DNA of 64,000 bases from Bog-756 sp963704585 (GTDB lineage Bacteria > Actinomycetota > Acidimicrobiia > Acidimicrobiales > RAAP-2): NCBI GenBank assembly GCA_963704585.1, contig OY969919.1, positions 1-64,000 on the forward strand. The letters run 5' to 3'. The notes below the pieces were generated by a model. That model did not search any database. It was not told the DNA's origin and worked only from the letters and a program-made list of their open reading frames with translations. Positions 43,642-52,943 of this stretch are shown piece by piece. Each line of letters starts with the position of its first letter. Position 1 is the first letter of the stretch. The position numbers and the translations under genes are program-made.

Positions 43642-43844
43642 CGTGCGCTCCGGTTGCTCGTGGGCCGCTTCGTCCTGGTTCTCCATACCGTCCATTGCAC
43701 ACCCTGCAGATAAGCCCACCGTGAATCCTTTCTATGAATCTCCTAAAGGTGGGCGCACAACACCAATGCGGTCGAAGGCCCTGGTCGCCGGCGGTGGGCG
43801 CGGCCGCGTGCCGGTCCGGCGTCGGTACGATCGGCCGCGAGCCG

Positions 43845-44843
43845 ATGGCACAGAACCCCTCTTCACCCGAGCGGGCCCGCCGGCGGGCCCGCCGGATGCG
43901 GCGCTCCGTGGTCTGGCTCACCGTCGTGGTTGTCACTGCAGCGGTCGCCGTGGTGTGGCGCCCGGCCTGGCTCGCCTCGGCCATCGACGGCTCGGGGTCG
44001 AACGGGACCGCGCTCGACCCGTCGGCCTTCGCGGACGGCTCGTGCGTGGCCTTCGGTCCGACTTCGGGCGATCGCGGCGTGACCGTCTTCCTCGACGCCG
44101 GACACGGAGGCCTCGACCCGGGTGGGATCGGAACCACCGAGACGGGCGCCTCGATCGACGAGTCCACGTCGAACCTCGCCGTCGAGCTCGATGCATCGTC
44201 GCTCCTGCGCGCGCAGGGCTTCCGTGTCGTGGTGTCCCGCACATCGGACTCGACGGTCCTGCGTCTCACGCCCGCGGACGTGGACGGGAACCTCCTCACC
44301 CTTCAGGGCGCGCACGACGACGTCGCGGCGCGCGACCGGTGCGCGAACGAGGCGGGCGCCGCTGCGCTGGTCGGCATCTACGAGGACGCGGGACCCTCCT
44401 CGGCCGCCGGAGGCCTCACGGCCTACGACGCGTCGCGCCCGTTCGCCGCGGCCAGCCAGCGGCTCGCGTCCCTCGTCCAGCACGACGTGCTCGGCGAGAT
44501 GAACGCGAAGGGATGGGGCATCCCCGACGACGGTGTGCAATCCGACAGCGGCCTGGGCTCCAACAGCGGCAATCCGGCCGACGGTGGTCTCGCCGCGCAG
44601 GCCGCCGCCTACGACCACCTCATGCTGCTCGGCCCCGCGGATCCGGGCTTCTTCGACGACCCGAGCGCGATGCCGGGCGTCGTCACCGAGCCGCTCTATC
44701 TCACCGATCCCTTCGAGGGCTCGATTGCGGCGGGCGCTTCCGGCCAGCAGACGATCGCGCAGGGCATCGCGGCGGCCGTCGAGGCCTACTTCGCGCCGGC
44801 CGCGACGTCTTCAGGGTCGGGGTCGAACTCGACCGGTGGCTGA
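43845..44843 (+). CDS. N-acetylmuramoyl-L-alanine amidase (Amidase_3)
   Basis: The 332-residue protein has a membrane anchor (SVVWLTVVVVTAAVAVVW, residues about 19-36) and an Amidase_3 domain starting VTVFLDAGHGGLDPGG, where His and the following Glu (ESTSNLAVELD, near residue 107) bind zinc; RTSD near 132 follows. A VGIYEDAG segment replaces the usual SIHxNA strand, so the third zinc His is not obvious, and activity may be reduced or altered. Ends before a shared terminator with the CBS gene. It cleaves or binds peptidoglycan stem linkages outside the membrane. Confidence 0.82.
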   Translation: MAQNPSSPERARRRARRMRRSVVWLTVVVVTAAVAVVWRPAWLASAIDGSGSNGTALDPSAFADGSCVAFGPTSGDRGVTVFLDAGHGGLDPGGIGTTETGASIDESTSNLAVELDASSLLRAQGFRVVVSRTSDSTVLRLTPADVDGNLLTLQGAHDDVAARDRCANEAGAAALVGIYEDAGPSSAAGGLTAYDASRPFAAASQRLASLVQHDVLGEMNAKGWGIPDDGVQSDSGLGSNSGNPADGGLAAQAAAYDHLMLLGPADPGFFDDPSAMPGVVTEPLYLTDPFEGSIAAGASGQQTIAQGIAAAVEAYFAPAATSSGSGSNSTGG

Positions 44844-44872
44844 GCCGGACTGAGCGCGGCTCTCGCTACCGA

Positions 44873-44897
44873 GCACGCTGAGCACGGCTCAGCGTGC
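44873..44897. terminator. Bidirectional hairpin terminator
   Basis: GCACGCTGAGC (44873-44883) and its exact complement (44887-44897) flank a three-base loop. It follows the amidase stop and overlaps the stop codon of the convergent CBS gene. Confidence 0.75.
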
Positions 44898-45326
44898 GGT
44901 GATGTACTCCATGAGCTCGCTGCGGTCCTTCTCGAGCTCGCCGATCCTGCTCTTCACGACGTCGCCGATGGAGATGATCCCTCCGAGCAGCCCGTTCTCG
45001 ACGACGGGCACGTGGCGGATCCGCTGACGCGTCATGAGGTCCATGAGCGAGTCGACGTGATCGCCCGGTGCACAGGTGCGCACCGCGGTCGACATGATGG
45101 AGGCGACCGGGATCGTGAGCAGGTCGAGGTGGAGCTCGCTCAGGCGCTGCACGATGTCGCGCTCGGAGACGATGCCGTCGATGTGTCGCCCGTCGGCGGA
45201 GACCACGAGGGCTCCTACCCGGTGGCGGACGAGCTCGGCGACCACCGTGCCGACGGTGGTGTCAGCGGTCACCGTGGCGACCGCGGTGCCCTTTGCTTCG
45301 AGCAAGTCGGCGACGAGCATGGCCAT
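44889..45326 (-). CDS. Tandem CBS-domain protein
   Basis: The 145-residue protein consists of two CBS motifs: VGTVVAELVRHRVGALVVSA then GIVSERDIVQRL, and VASIMSTAVRTCAPGD then MTRQRIRHVPVVENGLLGGIISIGDVVKSR. It ends with a charged helix ELEKDRSELMEYITAR, shared by stand-alone proteins of this type. Paired CBS domains bind adenine nucleotides or polyphosphates. The ATG at 45326 has GGAGGGAAGGGG directly upstream. No enzyme domain is attached; the regulated target is unknown. Confidence 0.9.
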   Translation of the reverse strand: MAMLVADLLEAKGTAVATVTADTTVGTVVAELVRHRVGALVVSADGRHIDGIVSERDIVQRLSELHLDLLTIPVASIMSTAVRTCAPGDHVDSLMDLMTRQRIRHVPVVENGLLGGIISIGDVVKSRIGELEKDRSELMEYITAR

Positions 45327-45478
45327 CCCCCTTCCCTCCGGCCGCCGCCCGACTCGCCCGGGCAGCGGTTGAGGTCCATTCTCGCGCCGCGGGCGGCGGA
45401 GGGGAACCGGTTCCCTCGTCCAGGCACTGCGGGGGAACCGCCCAGGCGTCGCCGGAAGCCGGCTCCGGGCTCGAAGCG

Positions 45479-46602
45479 TCAGGCGTCGACGGTCTCCTGG
45501 AGGCGCTCGGCTGCCTCGAGGTACTCCTCGACCATCGAGAAGACGACGTCCCTCGCCTTCCGCACGGCCGTCGCCCGGCCGATGACCTGGCCGCAGGGGT
45601 TGAAGTTCACGTCGCGCGCCTGCTCGGGGTAGCGGTGGCCACGCGAGACGGCCTCGATCGCCACCATCATCTGGAGCGGCATCGGCAGCGGGTCGGGGGT
45701 GTCCTCCCGCTCCCACGCGTCGGTCCAGTCGTTGCGCAGCATCCGGCAGGGCTTGCCGGTGAACGACCGCGACCGCACCGTGTCGCGGCTCGTGGCGGTG
45801 AGGTAGGACTCCATCTGCTTGGGTGGGATGTCGGCTTCCTCGACGGTCAGCCAGAGGGTGCCCGACCAGACGCCCTGCGCGCCGAGGGCCATCGCGGCGG
45901 CCATCTGGCGGCCGCTGCCGACGCCGCCGGCCGCGAGGACCGGAGTCGGCGACACGGCGTCGACGACCTCCGGCCACAGCACGATGGATGCCGACGTCGC
46001 CGGTGTGCCCCCCGCCCTCCGATCCCTGACACACGATGAAGTCGAGACCGGCCTCCTGGTGGTTCTTCGCATGCTTGACCGAGCCGGCGAGCGCGCCGAT
46101 GAGCAGCCCGGCGTCCTGCACGCGCCCGACGACGTCCGGCGGCGGGGTGCCGAGCGCGTTGGCGATGAGACGGACCTTCGGGTGGCGCAGCGCGACGTCG
46201 ATGAGGCGCGGCGGCGTGCGCCGCCGTCCACCCCATCATCCCGCTCGAGCGCTCCTCGTCGTCGGGGATATCGGGCACCCCGTGGTCGGCGAGGATCTTC
46301 CTCGCGAACTCCTTGTGCTGCTCAGGCACCATGGCGGTGATCTGTTCCTCGAGCTTCTCGGGATCCATCTCGTCCATGCCCTCGTACTTCGCCGGGATGA
46401 CGATGTCGACGCCGTAGGGCTTGTCACCGACGTGCTCGTCGATCCAGGTGAGCTCGACCTCGAGTTGCTCGGGGTCGAACCCGATGGCACCGAGCACCCC
46501 GATGCCGCCGGCGTTGGACACCGCGGCGACGACGTCGCGGCAGTGGGTGAAGGCGAAGATCGGGAACTCGATGCCCAGGCGGCGTCGGATCTCAGTGTCC
46601 AT
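45479..46602 (-). pseudogene. Nitronate monooxygenase-like FMN enzyme, frameshifted twice
   Basis: Three frames assemble into a ~374-residue TIM-barrel flavoprotein. Frame one (46602 to about 46210) gives IRRRLGIEFPIFAFTHCRD and AVSNAGGIGVLGA. The second (about 46210-45990) gives DAGLLIGALAGSVKHAKNHQEAGLDFIVCQGSEGGGHTGDV, with the catalytic-region His. The third (about 45990-45479) gives TPVLAAGGVGSGRQMAAAMALGAQGVWSGTLWL. All nitronate monooxygenase/2-nitropropane dioxygenase landmarks are present, so slips are likely sequence errors. Its start overlaps the end of the TetR gene. Confidence 0.82.
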
Positions 46603-47353
46603 CGGAAGTCTCCTCGTGGTGGTCGGAACGGTCGATCGTGATGCGGTCGGTCGTGATGCGGTCGATGGTGGGGAGTTCGGTCCTCGTGCGCTCGGGCTCC
46701 GCGCGATCGGACCTCGTGTGCCCGGGCCCGGTGCCGTCGAGGGTCCTCCGGCCACGACCGGCGAGGCCGAGCAGCGCGGCGAGCCCCGCGACGGCGAGCT
46801 CGTCGCTCACCAGGCCGGGCTCGAGGCGCTGCTGCATCGCGAGCCCCGTGAGCAGCGCCTTGACGAGGACGGCGGACGACTCCGGCGTGCACGGCGGCGT
46901 CGCCCCGACCGCACCCGTCCACTGGGCGAGGTGGCGCGCAGTCTTCGCGCGGGCCTCGGCGTCACGGGCGCTGAGCACGTCGCGCACCTCGGAGTCACGC
47001 GCGGCGCGCAGCCAGAGCTCGTGGTCGAGCAGGGTCCAGCGGTCGGTCGCCTCGCCGCCCGCACCCGAGACGTGCTGCCAGACCGAGGCGAGCTGACCCG
47101 CCGGCGAGTCCGACACCGCGACGTCGGCGAAGAGCAGCGTGACGACCGCGTCCTTCCACCACTCGAGCAGCGCGAGCAGCAGGCCCTGCTTGCTGCCGAA
47201 GTGCGCGTAGACCGCGCCGGAGGTCCGGCCCGCGGCCTCGGCGACCGAGTCGACCGACACCGCGTCGATGCCCTGATCGGCGAAGAGGTCGGCGGCGGCC
47301 GCGAGAAGTCGGGCACGGGTCTCGGCCTTGCGAGCTTCCTGGGTCTGTGGCAT
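46592..47353 (-). CDS. TetR-family regulator
   Basis: The 253-residue protein has the N-terminal TetR helix-turn-helix (ARLLAAAADLFADQGIDAVSVDSVAEAAGRTSGAVYAHFGSK split around residues 14-58) and a helical ligand domain. The C-terminal 45 residues are a low-complexity Arg/Thr/Asp tail with repeated DRITTDRITIDR, produced by short DNA repeats at about 46620-46670. It is divergent from the aldehyde dehydrogenase gene across a near-palindrome at 47400-47418, the likely operator, and precedes the nitronate monooxygenase gene. Confidence 0.9.
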   Translation of the reverse strand: MPQTQEARKAETRARLLAAAADLFADQGIDAVSVDSVAEAAGRTSGAVYAHFGSKQGLLLALLEWWKDAVVTLLFADVAVSDSPAGQLASVWQHVSGAGGEATDRWTLLDHELWLRAARDSEVRDVLSARDAEARAKTARHLAQWTGAVGATPPCTPESSAVLVKALLTGLAMQQRLEPGLVSDELAVAGLAALLGLAGRGRRTLDGTGPGHTRSDRAEPERTRTELPTIDRITTDRITIDRSDHHEETSDGH

Positions 47354-47399
47354 CGGTCGGGGCGGGCTCCTGTCGGCTTCGTCCGCACGCTACAAATAT

Positions 47400-47418
47400 T
47401 GGAAGCGTTACGCAACCA
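47400..47418. promoter_or_regulatory. Palindromic TetR operator candidate
   Basis: TGG-aa-GCGT-T-ACGC-aa-CCA is a 19-bp inverted repeat with mismatches only in the lower-case pairs. It is centred 47-87 bp from the two divergent start codons and next to the A+T-rich TACAAATATT, a probable promoter core. Confidence 0.6.
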
Positions 47419-47496
47419 GTGGTTCCGCGGCCGGTCCCGACGGCGATGTGCGGGCGTAATCTGGCCGCCAGATCGCCGAGCCCGAGGGAGCGCACC

Positions 47497-48930
47497 ATGC
47501 CCGCCATGCAACCCGTCGTCCGTGACCGCCTCTTCATCGGGGGCGGGTGGGTCCCCTCTGCGGGTGGTGGGGCGATCGACGTGATCGACTCCACCACCGA
47601 GGAGGTCATCGGATCGGTTCCCGAGGGGACGGCGGCCGACGTCGACGCGGCGGTCGCCGCGGCAGCTGGCGCCTTCCCGGCCTGGTCCGCGACGCCGCTC
47701 GCCGAGCGGGTGGCGCTCCTGACCGCGGTGAGCGAGGCGCTCGCCGCGCGGACCGACCCGCTCGCGGACCTCATCACCCACGAGGTCGGGATGCCGCGGA
47801 TCCTCTCCCAGCTCGTCCAGGTCGGGCTTCCGGTCGCGACCTTCGCGTCGATGGCCGGGGTGACCGCCTCCTTCCCGTGGGAGCAGTCGATCGGCAACTC
47901 GCTCGTCGTACGCGAGCCGGTCGGCGTGGTCGGCGCGATCACGCCGTGGAACTATCCGCTCCACCAGATCGCCGCGAAGGTCGCCCCGGCGCTCGCGGCG
48001 GGATGCACGGTCGTGCTCAAGCCGAGTGAGGTCGCCCCTCTCAACGCCTTCGTGCTCGCGGAGGTCTTCGAAGAGGTCGGCCTGCCCGAGGGTGTCTGCA
48101 ACCTGGTGACCGGCATCGGCCCGGTCGCCGGCGAGGCCATCGCCGGCCACCGCGACGTCGACATGGTCTCGTTCACCGGATCGACCCGCGCCGGGCGGCG
48201 CGTGTCGGAGGTGGCCGCGGCGACTGTCAAGCGGGTCGCGCTCGAGCTCGGCGGGAAGTCGGCCAACGTGCTCCTCTCCGATGCCGACTTCGCGCGTGCG
48301 GTGCCAGACGGTCTCAACAAATGCTTCCTCAACTCGGGGCAGACCTGCAGCGCGCTCACCCGGATGCTGGTCCCGCGCGAGCGGCTCGCCGAGGTCGAGG
48401 AGCTCGCGGTGTCGGGCGCTGAGACGTTCACACCGGGTGATCCCTTCGATCCCTCGAGCCGCCTCGGCCCGCTCATCTCGGCGACGCAGCGCGATCGCGT
48501 GCGCACCTACATCGAGAAGGGGACCGGGGAGGGCGCGGCACTTCTCACCGGCGGCGCTGAGCCCCCGGAGGGTCTCGAGCGCGGCTACTTCGTCCGGCCG
48601 ACCGTCTTCTCGTCGGTGTCCCGCGAGATGACGATCGCGCGGGAGGAGATCTTCGGCCCGGTGCTCTCGATCATGCCCTACGACTCCGACGAGGAGGCCG
48701 TGGAGATCGCCAACGACACCGACTACGGGCTCGCCGGCGGTGTCTGGTCCGCCGACGAGGACCGTGCCCGTGCAGTGGCCCGCCGGCTGCGGACCGGTCA
48801 GGTCGAGGTCAACGGTGGCAACTTCAACCCGATGGCACCTTTCGGTGGCTACCGCCAGTCGGGGAACGGCCGGGAGTTCGGCGGCTTCGGGCTCGAGGAG
48901 TTCCTCGAGGTCAAGTCCCTCCAGCTCTAA
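47497..48930 (+). CDS. Aldehyde dehydrogenase (NAD(P)-dependent)
   Basis: A 477-residue ALDH-superfamily enzyme: GAITPWNYPLHQ near residue 145, LKPSEVAPLN, FTGSTRAGR near 228, catalytic Glu in LELGGKSANVLL near 251 and catalytic Cys in NSGQTCSALTR near 285, ending EIFGPVLSIMPYD and GGYRQSGNGREFG. It oxidises aldehydes to acids. Start at 47497 has GAGGGAG upstream. Control by the divergent TetR is likely. The exact aldehyde is unknown; neighbours suggest a degradative pathway. Confidence 0.93.
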   Translation: MPAMQPVVRDRLFIGGGWVPSAGGGAIDVIDSTTEEVIGSVPEGTAADVDAAVAAAAGAFPAWSATPLAERVALLTAVSEALAARTDPLADLITHEVGMPRILSQLVQVGLPVATFASMAGVTASFPWEQSIGNSLVVREPVGVVGAITPWNYPLHQIAAKVAPALAAGCTVVLKPSEVAPLNAFVLAEVFEEVGLPEGVCNLVTGIGPVAGEAIAGHRDVDMVSFTGSTRAGRRVSEVAAATVKRVALELGGKSANVLLSDADFARAVPDGLNKCFLNSGQTCSALTRMLVPRERLAEVEELAVSGAETFTPGDPFDPSSRLGPLISATQRDRVRTYIEKGTGEGAALLTGGAEPPEGLERGYFVRPTVFSSVSREMTIAREEIFGPVLSIMPYDSDEEAVEIANDTDYGLAGGVWSADEDRARAVARRLRTGQVEVNGGNFNPMAPFGGYRQSGNGREFGGFGLEEFLEVKSLQL

Positions 48931-48964
48931 GGAGCACCCGCATCGGGTCGGCCCTGGAGCAGGG

Positions 48965-50142
48965 TCAGTACCCGAACTGGTCCTCGACGAGCCCGAGGTA
49001 GATCTGCGCGGCGTCGGTGTAGGACTTCTCACCGATGAAGACGTGCTGGGTGCCCGTGTACATGTCGCGGAACGCACGCTCGAGGCGGCTCCCCTCTCGG
49101 ATGGCGGTGGTCCCCGCTGCGAGGTGGGCCCACTGCACGATCTCGCGGCTCGCCTCGGTCGCGTACGTGGCAGCGACCCGCAGGTCCGCGCGCATGTTCG
49201 GGGTGAGGGGCTCGCCGGTCGTGACGGCCCGCTCGACTTCTCCGAAGGTGGTGACCAGTAGGAGGCGCGCCGCCTTCCACATCGCGAGGTGGTGGGCGAG
49301 GTTGCGCTGGAAGCTGCCCCGGTGGGCGAGGGACGCGTCGTCACCCATTCGGACCTTGGTCATGGCGAGCTCCGAGACGTCGTCGAGCATGCTCTTCGAA
49401 ACGCCGAGGGCCCACGAACCGTGGCCCGCCGCCGTGATCGGGATCAGACCCATCCGGAATGCGGCCGAACGGCCGCGCAACGGGGTGCGGCAGAAGAGCT
49501 CGTAGGTACGGTGCTCGGGCACGAAGAGGTCGCTCACGTTGTAGTCGTAGGAGCCGGTGCCCTTGAGCCCCTGGACGAACCATCCGTCGGTGAACTCGAT
49601 CTCCTCGCGGGGATGACGGCCACCAGCAGCGGCGGGATGCCGTCGTCCTTCACCACCATCTCTCCTCCGGCGGTCGGGATGAAGCCCGCCGCGACGTACG
49701 CCGAGTGACCGGTCCCGGAGCCGAAGTTCCACGCCCCGGAGATGCGGTAGCCACCGTCGGTCGTCTCGCCGAGGCCGTTGGGGAAGAACTGCCCGCCGAC
49801 GGTGACCTGGCGGTCGTCGCGTCCGAAGACCTCGTCGAAGCCCTGTTCGGGCAGATAGGCCGCCGACGCGGCCGCGGACGGCAGGTTGGCGATGCCGATC
49901 CAGCCGAGGGAGCCGTCCTGCCAGGCGAGCTCGATCCAGGTGTCGATCATCGCGGCGAAGCCCGGCTCGCACCCGCCGGCCTCGAGGGGGTTGCACCACC
50001 GCATGAGGCCGCTCTCCCAGAGCGCGTCGACTGTGCGTCCGGTCAGGGTCCGATTGCGCTCGGACTCCGCGGACTCGGCCGCCACGAGAGTCCGGAGGGA
50101 CGCCGCGGCCTGCGGACCGTCGACCGTCACATTGGTGGTCAT
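48965..50142 (-). pseudogene. HsaA-like acyl-CoA-dehydrogenase-fold flavin protein, frameshifted
   Basis: The ~390-residue protein is split near 49610. The first frame (from ATG at 50142) includes WIELAWQDGSLGWIGIANL and GGQFFPNGLGETTDGGYRISGAWNFGSG; the second carries EEIEFTDGWFVQGLKGTGSYDY and the C-terminal helical domain to EDQFGY. This is the pattern of two-component flavin monooxygenases such as HsaA (ring hydroxylation in steroid degradation) rather than of beta-oxidation enzymes. One missing C in CCCCGCGAGG would explain the slip. Needs a separate flavin reductase, not seen here. Confidence 0.8.
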
Positions 50143-50200
50143 CGTTTCGCTCCTTGCTCCGGCGACGTGGTCCGCCGCCGGGGGTACCCGTGCGGGTCGA

Positions 50201-50947
50201 TCACATGCCGAGCTCGTCGAGCATCCCGACGCGAAGGCCCGCGGTGTACCCGCCGTCGACGACCAGCGCGTGGCCGGTGACGAACGACGCGTCCTCCGAG
50301 ACGAGGAACGCGGCCGCCGCCGCGATCTCCTCCGGCCGGCCGAACCGGCCGAGGAGGTGCTCGTCGCGCATCTTCTCGCGGTAGCGCTCCATGCCCTCGG
50401 CGTCGACGAGGCCCCGGAGCAGCGGGGTATCGACACCCCCTGGGCAGATGCAGTTGGCGCGGATGCCCCGGCGCGCGTAGTCGATTGCGATCGACTTGGT
50501 GAGCATGACCACGCCGCCCTTCGAGGCGTTGTACGCGCTCCCGCCCTCGGTCCCCTCGATCCCCTCGATGCTCGCGATGTTGACGATCGAGCCCCGACCG
50601 GCGGCGAGCATGTGGACAGCCGCATACTTGTCGACGAGGAAGGTGCCCTTCAGGTTCACGTCGACGACGCGGTCCCATTCGTCGGCGTCGAGAAGGTGGA
50701 CGGGCCCGCCCCCGGCGACGCCGGCCGCGTTGACCACCGAGTCGAGCCTCCCGTGCTCTGCGACCACCGCGGCGAACGCGGCTTCGACCGCGCGCTCGTC
50801 GCGCACGTCGAGGACGTGGTCGACGCCGTCGGTGACGTCGACGGTCACGACGGTCGCCCCCTCGTCCTCCAGACGCACGACGCACGCCGCACCGATGCCC
50901 GACGCGGCACCTGTCACCACCGCGACGGTCTGGTCGAGTCTTCCCAT
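50201..50947 (-). CDS. SDR-family oxidoreductase
   Basis: A 248-residue classical SDR with TGAASGIGAACV near residue 12, NAAGVAGGG near 81, NIASIEGIEG, and YNASKGGV near 147 with Tyr-Lys. CPGGVDTPL and VTGHALVVDGG follow in order. It precedes the HsaA-like gene on the same strand with a 58-bp gap and probably belongs to the same operon. Substrate undetermined. Confidence 0.92.
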   Translation of the reverse strand: MGRLDQTVAVVTGAASGIGAACVVRLEDEGATVVTVDVTDGVDHVLDVRDERAVEAAFAAVVAEHGRLDSVVNAAGVAGGGPVHLLDADEWDRVVDVNLKGTFLVDKYAAVHMLAAGRGSIVNIASIEGIEGTEGGSAYNASKGGVVMLTKSIAIDYARRGIRANCICPGGVDTPLLRGLVDAEGMERYREKMRDEHLLGRFGRPEEIAAAAAFLVSEDASFVTGHALVVDGGYTAGLRVGMLDELGM

Positions 50948-51071
50948 CGAGGAACCCCCTCCGTGCGCACGACCGCCCGTGCGCTCGAACGTCAGCGCCG
51001 ACGGTAGGGTCGTCCCCCCGGACCGGTCAAGAACGCCGGTGCGCCGTGTGCCTGCGGGTCGGATCAGCGGG

Positions 51072-51575
51072 TCAGGACGCTCCGTCCTGCGCTGCGTCCT
51101 GTGCTGCGCCGGGCGCCGCGTCGGGCTGTCTCGAGAGCATGTGATGGCTCACGTCGCCGACGAGGTCGACCAGGTACCGGCGCTCCTCGAACCGCCACCG
51201 GCCCGCGTCGAGGACGAACCGGTCGTGATAGCGCCCGGCGAGGATCGGCTGGAGCGGGAGCCCGTCGACCGCCTGGAGGACGGTCCAGTACGAACGAGCG
51301 GTCGCCGTCGTGCCGTCTCCGGCCACCTCGATGATGAGGTTGGTCGTCACGTGCTTGGTGTGCGGCGTGCCGTCGGGGTAGCGGCGAGCTGTCGACTCGA
51401 ACAGGCTGCGGATGGCCTCCGTGCCGGACAGCATCCCCTCGCCGCCGGCCCCCCCGACCGACGCGCGGTCGAGCAGCTGGGCGACGCCGTCGAAGTCACC
51501 CAGGTCGATGAGCTCCGCGTAGCGAGCGACGAGGTTGGCGATCTCGGTCGCGGGGGCCGCCACCGGCCCGCTCAT
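51072..51575 (-). CDS. SnoaL-like (NTF2-fold) protein
   Basis: A 167-residue protein starting ATEIANLVARYAELIDLGDFDGVAQLL, the first helices of SnoaL-type barrels. A core with HTKHVTTNLIIEV supplies the usual His, and GRYHDRFVLDAGRWRFEERRYLVDLVGDVS closes the sheet. The last 20 residues are an Ala/Gln/Asp repeat (DAAQDAAQDGAS). It overlaps the preceding SnoaL gene by four bases. Likely an isomerase, hydratase or ligand binder in the same pathway. Confidence 0.85.
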   Translation of the reverse strand: MSGPVAAPATEIANLVARYAELIDLGDFDGVAQLLDRASVGGAGGEGMLSGTEAIRSLFESTARRYPDGTPHTKHVTTNLIIEVAGDGTTATARSYWTVLQAVDGLPLQPILAGRYHDRFVLDAGRWRFEERRYLVDLVGDVSHHMLSRQPDAAPGAAQDAAQDGAS

Positions 51576-51949
51576 CCGACCGTGACGTCGACGTCGTCCC
51601 AGTAGGCGTGCACCGCGGTGAAGAGGCCGTTGTCGTCGGTGTTGAAGACCTCGATCCCCTCGATCGCCATCGCCGTCCCGCCGGTCTCGACGTCGATGCG
51701 GAAGTCGACGGCCGCGTGGGAGGCGCAGGTGTGGACGCGGGTCGCGGTGAACGTCCAGGTGTCGCTGGCGGCGATCCCGTCCGCGAAGAACGAGGCGATG
51801 GCCGCGCGGCCCACGTTCGGCGGATTGGAGGCCGGGTCGGCCTGCACCGCGTCCTCGGCGAACAGCGCGGCGATGCCGGCTGGATCGCGGGCGTTGACCG
51901 CGTCGACGTAGGTGGTGAGCCGGTCGCGCAGCTGGTCGGGGGTGAGCAT
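51572..51949 (-). CDS. SnoaL-like / steroid-isomerase-like protein
   Basis: A 125-residue NTF2-fold protein: LTTYVDAVNARDPAGIAALFAEDAVQADPASNPPNVGRAAI is the ketosteroid-isomerase-type opening (Tyr near residue 14, Asp near 34 and 40), and AVHAYWDDVDV ends it. The length matches ketosteroid isomerases. The ATG at 51949 follows GAGGA. A minisatellite lies immediately upstream. Co-translated with the second SnoaL gene. A steroid role is suggested but not shown. Confidence 0.85.
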   Translation of the reverse strand: MLTPDQLRDRLTTYVDAVNARDPAGIAALFAEDAVQADPASNPPNVGRAAIASFFADGIAASDTWTFTATRVHTCASHAAVDFRIDVETGGTAMAIEGIEVFNTDDNGLFTAVHAYWDDVDVTVG

Positions 51950-51960
51950 CGTCGTTCCTC

Positions 51961-52060
51961 GCTCGGTCAGGTGAGTCGGCTCGGTCAGGCGGGTCAGGCG
52001 GGTCAGGCGGGTCAGATGAGTCGGGCGGGTCAGGTGAGTCGGGTCGGTCGGGTCGGTCGA
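51961..52060. repeat. Minisatellite of GGTCAGGCGGGTCA-type units
   Basis: About ten imperfect units built from CGGGTCAGG, GTGAGTCGG and CGGTCGGGT occupy the 100 bp directly upstream of the SnoaL ribosome site. Sixth such array in the window lying next to or in front of a start codon or within a coding end. Confidence 0.65.
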
Positions 52061-52097
52061 CAGGGGGTGCGTGTGGGTGCCGTGCGCGGCTCGCCCG

Positions 52098-52886
52098 TCA
52101 GGCGCCCACCGCGTGGACCCCGCCGTCGACGTGGAGTATCTCACCGGTCGTCTTCAGGAGGAGGTCCGACAGGAGCGCGGTGCACGCGCGGGCGACGACA
52201 TCGGTGTCGAGCACGTCCCAGCCGAGGGGTGCGCGCTCGGACCAGGTCTCCTCGAACCCGTGGAATCCCGGGATCGACTTCGCCGCCATCGTCTTGACCG
52301 GTCCGGCGGCCACCAGGTTCACGCGGATGCCCTGGGGGCCGAGGTCGCGCGCGAGATACCGGGCGAGGGACTCGAGTGCCGCCTTGGACACGCCCATCCA
52401 GTCGTAAGCCGGCCACGCCACCGAGGCGTCGAAGTCGAGTCCCACCACCGACGCACCCGGCCGGCCATCCTCGCCGGCGGCGACAAGGAGCGGGAGAAAG
52501 GCCTCCACCAGCGCCTTCAGCGAGTACGCGGAGACGTGCAGCGCGACGGCGACCTGGTCCCAGTCGGCGACCAGCATCCCGCCGCCGAGGCACTCGGGAG
52601 GCGCGTAACCGATGGCGTGCACGAGTCCGTCCATGCGGTCCCACCGGCCGGCGAGGCGTGCCGCGGCGGCCTCGAGCTGGTCCGGGCGGGTCACGTCGAT
52701 CTCGAGCACGTCCGCGTCGGCGGCGAGCTTGCGTGCCGTGCGCCGGGTGAGCGAGAGGCCCCGCCCCGCGCCCGAGAGGACGACCTCGGCACCTTCCTCC
52801 TGCGCCGTGCGGGCGACCGCGAAGGCGAGCGACGCGTCGGTGAGCACGCCGGTCACCAGAATCCGTTTCCCGTCGAGCAGTCCCAT
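52098..52886 (-). CDS. Enoyl-[acyl-carrier-protein] reductase (InhA/FabI family)
   Basis: The 262-residue enzyme starts GLLDGKRILVTGVLTDASLA, the NADH loop of InhA. VHAIGYAP near 89 and the catalytic YDWMGVSK (Tyr-x6-Lys) near 152 are followed by NLVAAGPVKTMAAKSI, very close to mycobacterial InhA, and by GEILHVDGGVHAV. It reduces the trans-2-enoyl thioester in the last step of each fatty-acid elongation cycle and is the isoniazid/triclosan target class. Divergent from the F420 reductase gene; no other fas genes adjacent. Confidence 0.92.
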   Translation of the reverse strand: MGLLDGKRILVTGVLTDASLAFAVARTAQEEGAEVVLSGAGRGLSLTRRTARKLAADADVLEIDVTRPDQLEAAAARLAGRWDRMDGLVHAIGYAPPECLGGGMLVADWDQVAVALHVSAYSLKALVEAFLPLLVAAGEDGRPGASVVGLDFDASVAWPAYDWMGVSKAALESLARYLARDLGPQGIRVNLVAAGPVKTMAAKSIPGFHGFEETWSERAPLGWDVLDTDVVARACTALLSDLLLKTTGEILHVDGGVHAVGA

Positions 52887-52943
52887 CGCCTGGGCAGGTT
52901 ACCGCCGCGCCCTGCGGGCGTCGGGAACCGGTGTGCAAGGGTA

